A stretch of DNA of 64,000 nucleotides from Abyssisolibacter fermentans. GTDB lineage: Bacteria; Bacillota; Clostridia; Tissierellales; MCWD3. Positions 57,019 to 64,000 of the stretch are shown here, in pieces. The first letter of the stretch is position 1, and each line of letters opens with the position of its first letter. The notes beneath the pieces were generated by a model. The model did no database searches and was not told the DNA's origin. It saw only the letters and a program-made list of their open reading frames with translations. A program made the translations under genes and the position numbers. The stretch spans positions 62,001 to 126,000 of the forward strand of contig NZ_LOHE01000080.1 in NCBI RefSeq assembly GCF_001559865.1, given 5' to 3'.

Positions 57019-58023
57019 ATGGCAGTTACTATAAAAGATGTAGCAAGATTGGCAGAGGTATCGATTTCTACAGTATCTAGAGTAATTAATGATTCAAAAC
57101 CTGTCAGCCCTGAGGTTAGGAAAAAAGTTCTTAAGATTATAGATGAGATTGGGTATAAGCCAAATGAAATTGCTCGTTCATTAGTTACAAAAAAATCATT
57201 TTTAATAGGTGTTATTGTATCTGATATTGGACATTCATATGTTGCTGAAATGGTAAGAGGTATTGAGGAAATTGGCAAAATGTATCATTATGATATATTA
57301 TTGTGTAGTTCTTATGGAGATATTTCAGCTCAAAAAAAGTATGTACAATTATTAAATAGTAAGCAAGTTGCGGGTATAATAATGATAGGAGAAAAATTAA
57401 ATATTGAAATCAAAGAAAACATTAAAGCATTAAAAATTCCATTTGTTTATTTAAGCAGGGATTCAATACCTGAAGATGTTTCTAGTGTTCATGTAGAGAA
57501 CTATTCTGCAGCTTATGAGATGACTAGTTATTTGATGAACTTAGGACATAAAAATATTGCTTTTTTAGGTGATATAGATGAAAGTAATACTATGGAAATA
57601 CAAAAGCTTAATGGCTATAAAGATGCATTATTAGAAGAAGATGATATGAAAGAAAATGTTATAGTTGTAAATGGTAGTAGTTTAGAAAAAGGTTATAATG
57701 TAGGTAGTAGTTTAATAAATAAAATAGGCGAAATAACAGCTGTATTTTGTAGTAAGGATGAAATAGCTGTAGGATTAATAAATTATTTTCACGATAACAA
57801 TATAAAAGTACCTGAATCTATTTCAGTAACAGGTTTTGGAGATGGTAAAATTGCATCATTAATAAGACCAAAACTTACTACTATAAAAGAACCATTTTAT
57901 GATATTGGAGCAGTTGCAATAAGAAAAATGATTAAAGAAATAAAAGGAGAAAATATAAAAGAAGACATTATAACATTACCATTTCAGATTGAAAAAAGAG
58001 ACAGTTGTAAAAGTTTGAAGTAG
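57019..58023 (+). CDS. LacI-family transcriptional regulator
   Basis: 334 residues. N-terminal helix-turn-helix and hinge: TIKDVARLAEVSISTVSRVIN then YKPNEIARSLVTKKS, followed by the periplasmic-binding-protein-like effector domain (LIGVIVSDIGHSYVAEMVRG, GFGDGKIASLIRPKLTTI). Dimeric repressor whose ligand is probably a sugar or nucleoside. The downstream UPF0180 gene is not an obvious target. The residues that set operator preference (SISTVSRV) are typical of CcpA/RbsR-like regulators. Confidence 0.92.
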   Translation: MAVTIKDVARLAEVSISTVSRVINDSKPVSPEVRKKVLKIIDEIGYKPNEIARSLVTKKSFLIGVIVSDIGHSYVAEMVRGIEEIGKMYHYDILLCSSYGDISAQKKYVQLLNSKQVAGIIMIGEKLNIEIKENIKALKIPFVYLSRDSIPEDVSSVHVENYSAAYEMTSYLMNLGHKNIAFLGDIDESNTMEIQKLNGYKDALLEEDDMKENVIVVNGSSLEKGYNVGSSLINKIGEITAVFCSKDEIAVGLINYFHDNNIKVPESISVTGFGDGKIASLIRPKLTTIKEPFYDIGAVAIRKMIKEIKGENIKEDIITLPFQIEKRDSCKSLK

Positions 58024-58085
58024 ACTGTATAAATTCCTTCAATGATAGTAATAATAGAATTGGAAAGCATTATTGGAGGTGTGAA

Positions 58086-58328
58086 ATGAAAAAAAGAGTT
58101 TTAATAGAAGATTCATTAACTGAAGTAAGTCAATATTTGAGTAAAAAAGGTTTAAATGTAAGTAATCTAAATAAAAATAATTTAAACAGTTGTGATGTTA
58201 TTGTTGTTTCAGGTCAAGATTCTAACATTATGGGAATAAGTAATATTGAAATAGAAAAACCAGTTATAAATGCAAGAGGAAAAACATCAGATGACATATA
58301 TAATCAGATAGTTGAAACTCTAAAATAG
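58086..58328 (+). CDS. UPF0180 (YkuS-like) protein
   Basis: 80 residues. Recognised from the pattern VVSGQDSNIMGI and the ending PVINARGKTSDDIYNQI, shared with Bacillus YkuS. Function unknown; compact cytoplasmic protein. Ribosome binding site TTGGAGGTG. Its own terminator follows. Confidence 0.87.
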   Translation: MKKRVLIEDSLTEVSQYLSKKGLNVSNLNKNNLNSCDVIVVSGQDSNIMGISNIEIEKPVINARGKTSDDIYNQIVETLK

Positions 58329-58349
58329 AATATAATGAATTATTTAAAT

Positions 58350-58387
58350 AACCTTTGCTAATAAGCAAGGGTTGTTTTATTTTTTTT
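58350..58387 (+). terminator. Terminator after the UPF0180 gene
   Basis: The stem AACCTTTGCT / AGCAAGGGTT with loop AATA is followed by GTTTTATTTTTTTT. Confidence 0.85.
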
Positions 58388-58429
58388 AATAGGGAAATTC
58401 TACTTTTGTAATAAGAGTTCAAAAAAATT

Positions 58430-58561
58430 GTTAAAATAGCAAAGGTAAATCTTTGAGGGAAGTAGGGCTCTATGTTTGTGAATTGAAACCATACAAGACA
58501 TTTTTTTACTCGGAGATGCCTACATTTTTATGATAATATAAAGATGAAAAAATGTAGGCAA
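58430..58561 (+). other. Possible structured leader upstream of hutH
   Basis: Contains a small hairpin CAAAG-GTAAAT-CTTTG, then AGGGAAGTAGGGC and a perfect 13-base inverted repeat TGCCTACATTTTT / AAAAATGTAGGCA (58517-58561). The first part has a loose likeness to c-di-GMP-I aptamers but lacks their core, so no class is assigned. hutH starts 360 bases downstream. Confidence 0.3.
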
Positions 58562-58754
58562 ATGTAGTGGTCAAAAATTGTTATGTAGCTTCTAAAAGAT
58601 TTAATGGTTTCTTTAATAGAGAATTTAAATATAATTTAAACTAAGCTATTTAATAGAATTTACTGATTTATTATTATAAAGCTTTAAATTACTAAAATTT
58701 GTTGAAGGCTTAAAATATTTTTGATATTTGCATATAAAATGAGTATAATAGAAT

Positions 58755-58888
58755 TATGTCCGATTATTCTTTTATATTTTCTTTAATGAATAAGTGATAA
58801 AAGCAGAAACTCATTCTTTGTTCACATAGAATCAAAGATTTCAGTTCACTGCTTATAGAGTTCGGGTTATTATGAATAGTTAGGATAA
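58755..58888. repeat. Fold-back element, family A diverged copy
   Basis: Left end ATGTCCGATTATTCTT and right end TTATGAATAGTTAGGAT are inverted with changes; the inner arms AAGCAGAAACTCATTC and TTCAGTTCACTGCTTAT pair. It lies just upstream of hutH. Confidence 0.65.
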
Positions 58889-58923
58889 TAAAAATAAAAT
58901 TGTTGGAATAGGGGTGTATTCTT

Positions 58924-60453
58924 ATGAATATGGTTTATATTGATGGTAATAGCTTGAATATAGAGAATGTAGTTAATGTAGCTAGAAACTCATATAAAGT
59001 TGAGCTTACCGATGAATCAAAGGAGCGTATTGGAATTGCAAGAAAAATGGTAGATTGTTTAGTTGATGAAGAAAAAATAGTATACGGGATTACTACTGGC
59101 TTTGGTAAATTTAGTGATACATATATTTCAAAAGAAGAAACTATGCAGTTACAAGAAAATCTTATAATGAGTCATGCATGTGGAGTTGGCAATCCTTTAG
59201 ATGAAGATGTTGTAAGAGCTATAATGTTATTAAGGGTTAATGCTCTTGCTAAAGGACATTCTGGAATAAGACTTAGTACATTACAAACATTAATAGATAT
59301 GATAAACAAAAAGGTACATCCAATAATACCTGAAAAAGGTTCATTAGGAGCTAGTGGTGATTTAGCACCTTTAGCACATATGGTTTTAGTTATGCTAGGA
59401 AAAGGTGAAGCTATATATAATGGTGTGAAAATGAAAGGATTAGATGCTTTAAATGAAGCTGGTATAACACCTGTTAAGCTTACATCAAAAGAAGGACTAG
59501 CATTAATTAATGGAACACAAGTAATGACAGCAATAGGCACTTTAGCAATATATGATGCTATTAATTTATCTAAAACAGCTGACATAGTTGCTGGATTGAC
59601 TATAGAAGCATTAAATGGTATAACAGATGCGTTTGATAAAAGAGTTCATGAATTAAGACAACATGAAGGACAAATAGATACAGCAAGTAATTTGTTGAAA
59701 ATATTATCAAACAGTAATATGACAACAAAACAAGGAGAAATTAGAGTACAAGATGCTTATACATTAAGATGTATTCCTCAGATACATGGTGCAGTTAAAG
59801 ATGCAGTTAATTTTGTTAGAAGCAAAATAGAAATTGAAATAAATTCTGTTACTGATAATCCATTGTTATTTCCAGCTGATGGTGATGTAATTTCACAAGG
59901 TAATTTTCATGGAGAACCAATGGCATTGCCATTTGATTTTTTATCAATAGCATTAAGTGAATTAGCAAATGTATCAGAGAGAAGATTAGAGAGATTGGTT
60001 AATCCTGCATTAAACGGTGGTTTGCCAGCATTTTTATCAAAAAATGGTGGATTAAATTCTGGTTTCATGATAGTTCAATATTCAGCTGCTTCTTTGGTAT
60101 CAGAAAATAAATCCTTATCTCATCCAGCAAGTGTTGACTCTATTCCTTCATCTGCTAACCAAGAAGATCATGTTTCTATGGGTACAATAGCAATAAGAAA
60201 AGCAGCTCAAGTACTTAAAAATGCGAGAGCAGTTATAGCTATGGAATGTCTAGCTGCTTGTCAAGCTTTAGATTTAACAGAAAATAAAGGGTTAGGTCAA
60301 GGAACTAAAATAGCTTATGATATAATTAGAAATAATGTTGACACAATTGAAAATGATGTTATAATGTATGAAGAAATAAATAAATGTAATGACATTTTAA
60401 CAGCAAATGAAATTTTAATAAAAGTAGAAGAGCAAATAGGTTTGTTAAAATAG
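58924..60453 (+). CDS. hutH: Histidine ammonia-lyase
   Basis: 509 residues, standard length. The MIO prosthetic group forms from Ala143-Ser144-Gly145 in GSLGASGDLAPLAH. Other signatures are YGITTGFGKF near the N-terminus, NGTQVM and QEDHVSMG. Removes ammonia from histidine to give urocanate. The other hut genes (hutU, hutI, hutG) are not next to it; a small DUF896 gene follows. Ribosome binding site AGGGGTG. Confidence 0.96.
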   Translation: MNMVYIDGNSLNIENVVNVARNSYKVELTDESKERIGIARKMVDCLVDEEKIVYGITTGFGKFSDTYISKEETMQLQENLIMSHACGVGNPLDEDVVRAIMLLRVNALAKGHSGIRLSTLQTLIDMINKKVHPIIPEKGSLGASGDLAPLAHMVLVMLGKGEAIYNGVKMKGLDALNEAGITPVKLTSKEGLALINGTQVMTAIGTLAIYDAINLSKTADIVAGLTIEALNGITDAFDKRVHELRQHEGQIDTASNLLKILSNSNMTTKQGEIRVQDAYTLRCIPQIHGAVKDAVNFVRSKIEIEINSVTDNPLLFPADGDVISQGNFHGEPMALPFDFLSIALSELANVSERRLERLVNPALNGGLPAFLSKNGGLNSGFMIVQYSAASLVSENKSLSHPASVDSIPSSANQEDHVSMGTIAIRKAAQVLKNARAVIAMECLAACQALDLTENKGLGQGTKIAYDIIRNNVDTIENDVIMYEEINKCNDILTANEILIKVEEQIGLLK

Positions 60454-60487
60454 TTTTTAAGAAGGATTTAGTCTTGAGGTGAAAAAA

Positions 60488-60658
60488 TTGATAACCAAAG
60501 AAATGCTAAACAGAATCAATGCTTTAGCACATAAGTCTAAAAATGAAGGACTTACTGAAGATGAAAAAAAAGAACAAGCAAAGTTAAGAAAAGATTATTT
60601 AAAAGAATTTAGAAAAAACTTCAAAAAACAAATAGAATCAATACAGATAACTGACTAA
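60488..60658 (+). CDS. DUF896 (YnzC-like) small protein, 56 residues
   Basis: TTG start at 60488 with GAGGTG upstream, stop at 60658. The sequence begins MITKEMLNRINALAHKSK, continues EGLTEDEKKEQAKLR and ends with a charged helix, matching Bacillus YnzC/DUF896, a two-helix coil protein linked to the SOS-regulated yneA operon there. Probably cotranscribed with hutH. Confidence 0.88.
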   Translation: MITKEMLNRINALAHKSKNEGLTEDEKKEQAKLRKDYLKEFRKNFKKQIESIQITD

Positions 60659-60673
60659 TAATAAAGTTATGTG

Positions 60674-60713
60674 TATATAGTTGCAAAAATTTAATTTTTG
60701 CAACTATATTTTT
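60674..60713 (+). terminator. Terminator after DUF896 gene
   Basis: The stem ATATAGTTGCAAAAA / TTTTTGCAACTATAT ends in a T run. Confidence 0.88.
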
Positions 60714-61334
60714 AAGCAGCGAACCCAAATCTATGATTTGGTGTGAGTCGCTTACTCCTAGGAACGAAGTGAGTAGGAGTTACATTTTGAAGGATTAATA
60801 TATATACTAACATAATGTAAATATTTCAAAAAAAATGGTGACTAAGATTTGTTTGGCACAGATTAAGAAAGCAGCGAACTCAAATCTATGATTTTGAGCA
60901 GAGAACAGAAATCTATGATTTCTTGTGAATCGCTTACTCCTATGAATAGAATGAATAGGAGGTACAACTCCGCTTACTCCTAGGAACGAAATGAGTAGGA
61001 GTTACATTTTGAAGGATTAATATATATACTAACATAATGTAAATATTTCAAAAAAAAGGTGACTAAGATTTGTTTGGCACAGATTAAGAAAGCAGCGAAC
61101 CCAAATCTATGATTTTGAACAGAGAACAGAAATCTATGATTTCTTGTGAATCGCTTACTCCTATGAATAGAATGAATAGGAGGTACAACTCCGCTTACTC
61201 CTAGGAACGAAGTGAGTAGGAGTTACAGTTTGAAGGATTAATGAAAAGAGAAATAAAAATGTTAAAATTGCATAAAAATAATACAAAAATTATGCAAGGC
61301 ACAGATTGAGAAAGCAGCGAACCCAAATCTATGA
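60714..61334. repeat. Tandem array of the repeat core, unit about 221 bp
   Basis: The unit start GCAGCGAAC occurs at about 60716, 60871, 61092 and 61314. The second and third units are 221-222 bp and nearly identical; the first is shorter, lacking about 64 bp; the fourth is a stub. Each unit holds GATTTCTTGTGAATCGCTTA, TACAACTCCGCTTACTCC, TAGGAACGAAGTGAGTAGG and TTTGGCACAGATTAAG. The first two blocks are also found in family A elements elsewhere. No gene is present; 61335-61668 adds nothing but a possible TTGACA at 61396 without a well-spaced -10. Confidence 0.85.
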
Positions 61335-61668
61335 AAACCATCCATCTAGCGGAAATGACAAATTATGACAAAGCGTTATTTTATCAAATTGATTATTGAC
61401 ATCCAGAAAATAGATTATCATACCCAAAATAACATAAATGTGGTTAAATAGGTAAATTTGAACGATAGTACTATTGTCCTAAATAGTACAAATTATATTT
61501 TTTTAAAGGTAATTCAAATGATTTTAAGGAATTTATTAATTTATATAATATACAGATTTGAAGGAAATTCAGAAAATTTGTAGAAATAAATAAATAAATA
61601 TTGAAAATTTTTATATGAGAATATTGTTTAAATATGTAGAATAGCATGTTCGAAAAGGGAGAGATAAT

Positions 61669-62130
61669 ATGAGTGAAAAGCAATTTGTTGTCTTTAAGTT
61701 AGGCAAAGAGGAATATGGTATAGATATAATGAATGTTAAAGAAATAGGACCATATCAAGAAAGTGTTAAAATTCCAAATGCGCCTGATTTTGTTGAAGGT
61801 ATAATAAATTATAGAGGAAAAGTTATACCAATTATTTGTTTAAAGAAGAGATTTAATTTAGTTTCAAAAGAGGTGGATAATAATACAAGAATTATTGTTA
61901 TAAATTTAAATGAAAAGCAAATCGGATTTATTGTAGATGAAGCTTCTCAAACAATTAGATTAAATGACAGTAATATTGATTCAACACCTGATATTGTTAG
62001 TAGTGTAGACAGAAAGTATTTGACAGGTGTTGGAAAACTAGATGAACGTCTTATTATATTAATAGACTTAGAAAAAGTATTAAACGAATCAGAGAAAACT
62101 CAAATCAGTAAAATGGATGTAGAATTATAA
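61669..62130 (+). CDS. cheW: CheW chemotaxis coupling protein
   Basis: 153 residues, one CheW domain: QFVVFKLGKEEYGIDI, ESVKIPNAPDFVEGIINYRG and VIPIICLKKRF are the typical opening segments. Links chemoreceptors to CheA. It is alone here, without cheA or receptors, so it may be an accessory copy. The stop codon TAA (62128-62130) lies within the left end of a family D repeat. Ribosome binding site AAGGGAGAG. Confidence 0.92.
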   Translation: MSEKQFVVFKLGKEEYGIDIMNVKEIGPYQESVKIPNAPDFVEGIINYRGKVIPIICLKKRFNLVSKEVDNNTRIIVINLNEKQIGFIVDEASQTIRLNDSNIDSTPDIVSSVDRKYLTGVGKLDERLIILIDLEKVLNESEKTQISKMDVEL

Positions 62131-62260
62131 CTAGGCGAAAGATGTCCCCTACCTCTATAGGTAGCGGGTCCCGATTAGATGGCTAACAGGCGGTGTGAAA
62201 TCTTACGCCTCGTTGAAACGGTGTGATGCAATTACTGCGTAATTGCTTCCGTTGTTATAA
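62125..62260. repeat. Structured repeat, family D copy 1
   Basis: Left end TTATAACTAGGCG, right end CCGTTGTTATAA. Hairpins: CTACC-TCTATA-GGTAG, AGGCG...CGCCT, and GCAATTAC-TGC-GTAATTGC nested in AACGG...CCGTT. It begins inside the last codons of cheW. Confidence 0.82.
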
Positions 62261-62388
62261 CAAGGCGAAAGATTATCTACCATCTCTATAGATGGAAGGC
62301 ACTGGTTATATTTAACAGGAGGTTAAAATCTCTCACCTCGTTGAAACGGTGTGTTGCAATTACTATGTAATTGCTTCTGTTGTTATAA
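62255..62388. repeat. Structured repeat, family D copy 2
   Basis: In tandem with copy 1, sharing the six-base TTATAA at 62255-62260. The same order of hairpins appears; the first is CCATC-TCTATA-GATGG, differing from copy 1 by paired changes that keep base pairing. The remaining 62389-62503 is AT-rich spacer before the histidine kinase. Confidence 0.82.
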
Positions 62389-62503
62389 AAATTTCTTAAC
62401 ATTGAGTATAACACCATTTAAATACCAATATAGTTATATTTAATGTATATATCAATTAGAATATGATCTAATGAAAATTGAATGAGGAGGAAATGGTGTT
62501 AAT

Positions 62504-63676
62504 ATGCAAAATGATGCTTTAACAGCTAAAAAAATACATTATATACTTGAAAACACACTAAACACAATAGCTGAAGGAAAAAATCAAATTTTTGAAATAG
62601 CTGAAAGCGTAAGAAATGAATGTGAAATAGTTAATTCTAAATTAACATTATTGAAGTCTAAAATAGAGACAGTTATAAACGAATATGATATTTTAGAATT
62701 AGAAGAGAAAAAAGCTAGGTACGAATTAATGAGAGTCAGCAAGAATTTTAATGAATTTAATGAGGAACATATTAAAAATGCATATGAAAATGCTAATAAT
62801 TTTAGAATTAGTTTAGTTTTAAAGAGGCAGGAAGAGAAAGATCTTTTAACACGTCGAAATGAACTTGAAATTAGATACAGAAATTTAGCTAAAACGTTAG
62901 AAAGAGCTGATGAATTAGGCTCCAAAATTTGTACTGCCATTGATTATCTTAATGGGAATCTAGGAGAAATAATTGACTCAATTGAAGATATGGATAGGAA
63001 GAAATTCTATGGAATAAAGGTTATTAAAGCGCAAGAAAGAGAAAGAAAGAAAATAGCCAGAGAAATTCACGACGGTCCTGCACAGTCTATGGCAAATATT
63101 GTTTTAAAGGCCGAACTATGCGAAAAATTGTTATATATTGATGAAGAAAGAGCTAGAAATGAACTCTGTAGTTTAAAGAAAGTTGTTAGAGATTGTCTTA
63201 CAGATGTACGAAGAATAATTTATAATTTAAGACCAATGTCGTTAGACGACTTAGGATTAATACCAACAATTGAAAAACTAAAGAATAGATTTAATGATGA
63301 AACTGGTATCAATATCGACTTTAAAATTTTGGGAAAATATGAAAATATTAATGCTATTGTACAATTATCTATATTTAGAGTAATACAAGAGGCTTTAAGT
63401 AATGTTTTTAAACATTCTAAAGCTAATAATGTAATTATCATTTTAGAGTGCGCAAAAGATTGCTTGAATGTAGTGATTAAAGATGATGGAATAGGGTTTG
63501 ATATTGATAAAACAGGGAATGGTGAAGATTCTAATAGTGGGTTTGGAATGCTTGGTATGAAAGAAAGAGTTGAATTATTAAATGGTAAATTAAATGTTAA
63601 TTCTATTGCTGATAAAGGAACAACAATAAGCGTTTCAATACCATATTTAGGAAAGGATGACGATTTAGATGTCTAA
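62504..63676 (+). CDS. degS: DegS-like sensor histidine kinase
   Basis: 390 residues, no membrane helix. A long N-terminal coiled-coil sensor region (about 1-170) precedes the HisKA_3 dimerisation domain with the phospho-acceptor His189 in KKIAREIHDGPAQSMANI, and an HATPase domain (VIQEALSNVFKHSKA, DDGIGFD, GFGMLGMKERVELL). As in Bacillus DegS, it should sense a cytoplasmic cue and phosphorylate the response regulator whose gene overlaps its end. DegS/DegU control motility, exoenzyme and biofilm genes. Ribosome binding site GAGGAGG. Confidence 0.92.
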   Translation: MQNDALTAKKIHYILENTLNTIAEGKNQIFEIAESVRNECEIVNSKLTLLKSKIETVINEYDILELEEKKARYELMRVSKNFNEFNEEHIKNAYENANNFRISLVLKRQEEKDLLTRRNELEIRYRNLAKTLERADELGSKICTAIDYLNGNLGEIIDSIEDMDRKKFYGIKVIKAQERERKKIAREIHDGPAQSMANIVLKAELCEKLLYIDEERARNELCSLKKVVRDCLTDVRRIIYNLRPMSLDDLGLIPTIEKLKNRFNDETGINIDFKILGKYENINAIVQLSIFRVIQEALSNVFKHSKANNVIIILECAKDCLNVVIKDDGIGFDIDKTGNGEDSNSGFGMLGMKERVELLNGKLNVNSIADKGTTISVSIPYLGKDDDLDV

Positions 63677-64000
63677 GATAATAACAGTAATGATAGCAGA
63701 TGATCATGCATTAATGAGACAAGGTCTAAAGCAAATTTTAGAACTTGAAGAAGATATTAAGGTTATTGAAGAAGCAGGTGATGGTGAAGAAGCTATTGAA
63801 AAATGTTTACATATAAAACCAGATGTGATACTATTAGATATTAATATGCCCAAATTAAGCGGTATAGAAGTTTTAAGAAGACTCAAGGATATAGGAATTG
63901 AAACTAAAATTATTATGTTGACAATTCATAATGATGTTGAATATTTAAGTGAGACATTAAATATTGGTGCTGATGGATATGTATTAAAGGATGCTGATTC
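63669..64000 (+). CDS. degU: DegU/NarL-type response regulator, 3' end cut by window edge
   Basis: The first 110 codons are visible. The ATG overlaps the end of the degS gene by 8 bases. Receiver domain: acidic pair in MIADDHALMRQGL, phospho-acceptor Asp57 in VILLDINMPKLSG and the conserved Lys in GYVLKDAD. The C-terminal LuxR-type DNA-binding domain lies beyond the window. Paired with the DegS-like kinase, it is assigned as DegU. Confidence 0.9.
   Translation, partial: MSKIITVMIADDHALMRQGLKQILELEEDIKVIEEAGDGEEAIEKCLHIKPDVILLDINMPKLSGIEVLRRLKDIGIETKIIMLTIHNDVEYLSETLNIGADGYVLKDAD

Noticed and set aside
58430-58520. c-di-GMP-I riboswitch before hutH
   Set aside because: Only a loose likeness; the core bases GACGCAAAGCC are missing. 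Kept as an unclassified structure.
61235-61310. A 22-codon frame starting ATGAAAAGAGAA
   Set aside because: No ribosome binding site, ends within the repeat array and contains a hairpin; not a credible gene.
60714-61334. Regular repeats that might be a CRISPR array
   Set aside because: Units are about 221 bp with nearly identical content throughout; there are no short repeats with unique spacers and no cas genes.

Overview
The window is AT-rich DNA (by eye about 30% G+C) from a low-GC, Gram-positive, apparently spore-forming and motile anaerobe of the Clostridia/Tissierellia type. Supporting signs are strong GGAGG-type ribosome binding sites, frequent TTG and GTG starts, an L-box lysine riboswitch, a Firmicute-style 6S RNA, a SpoVB-like flippase, DUF896 and UPF0180 proteins, DegS/DegU, and a BMP-type nucleoside ABC transporter. 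The genus cannot be fixed from the sequence alone. No rRNA, tRNA, CRISPR array, phage gene or transposase was seen.

Layout. 1-2.8 kb: two closely related MFS transporters in tandem, the first cut by the window edge. 3.1-14.7 kb: a nucleoside uptake and salvage region. It starts at a near-consensus sigma-A promoter overlapped by LacI/PurR-type operator half sites. It encodes a BMP lipoprotein, a double ATPase, two permeases, a nucleoside hydrolase and an ADP-ribosylglycohydrolase-family protein. After a terminator come an M55 D-aminopeptidase, phosphopentomutase and pyrimidine-nucleoside phosphorylase. 15.0-22.0 kb: a 41-residue cysteine-rich peptide gene, then a lysine riboswitch leading aspartokinase, asd, dapA, dapB, dapH and a class III aminotransferase, i.e. 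the N-acetyl branch of diaminopimelate synthesis. 22-44.7 kb: housekeeping and catabolic genes (MBL hydrolase, GNAT, glycerate kinase, M20 and YtcJ-type amidohydrolases, DeoD, phosphosugar mutase, FAH-family hydrolase, CobO, small (p)ppGpp synthetase, PepF, NAD kinase, RluD-type synthase, nucleoside phosphorylase, FtsH). 44.8 kb: 6S RNA. 45-64 kb: SpoVB-like flippase, MotA/MotB-like pair, lipid kinase, bactofilin with M23 peptidase, a 1778-residue pseudokinase/ATPase/TPR/GAF/GGDEF protein, a LacI regulator, histidine ammonia-lyase, CheW, and DegS/DegU running off the end.

The most distinctive feature is non-coding. The intergenic regions carry at least three families of fold-back repeats: (A) elements of about 120-295 bp with ends like CCCTGATTATTCATA, whose best copy is a nested palindrome 295 bp long; (C) elements of about 287 bp with TTAGTTGTAA/TTACAACTAA ends; and (D) elements of about 135 bp with TTATAACAAGGCG/TTGTTATAA ends and several conserved hairpins, one with paired base changes between copies. 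The inner core of family A also occurs alone and as a tandem array at 60.7-61.3 kb. Some copies sit so close to genes that an element end supplies the stop codon (cheW, the (p)ppGpp synthetase) or lies one base after it (dapH).

Functionally the window joins nucleoside uptake and breakdown, riboswitch-controlled lysine/DAP supply, stress and growth-rate control ((p)ppGpp, 6S RNA, FtsH), and motility/surface signalling (Mot proteins, CheW, DegSU, diguanylate cyclase). Start sites were moved where a ribosome binding site clearly favours an internal codon; each case is stated.
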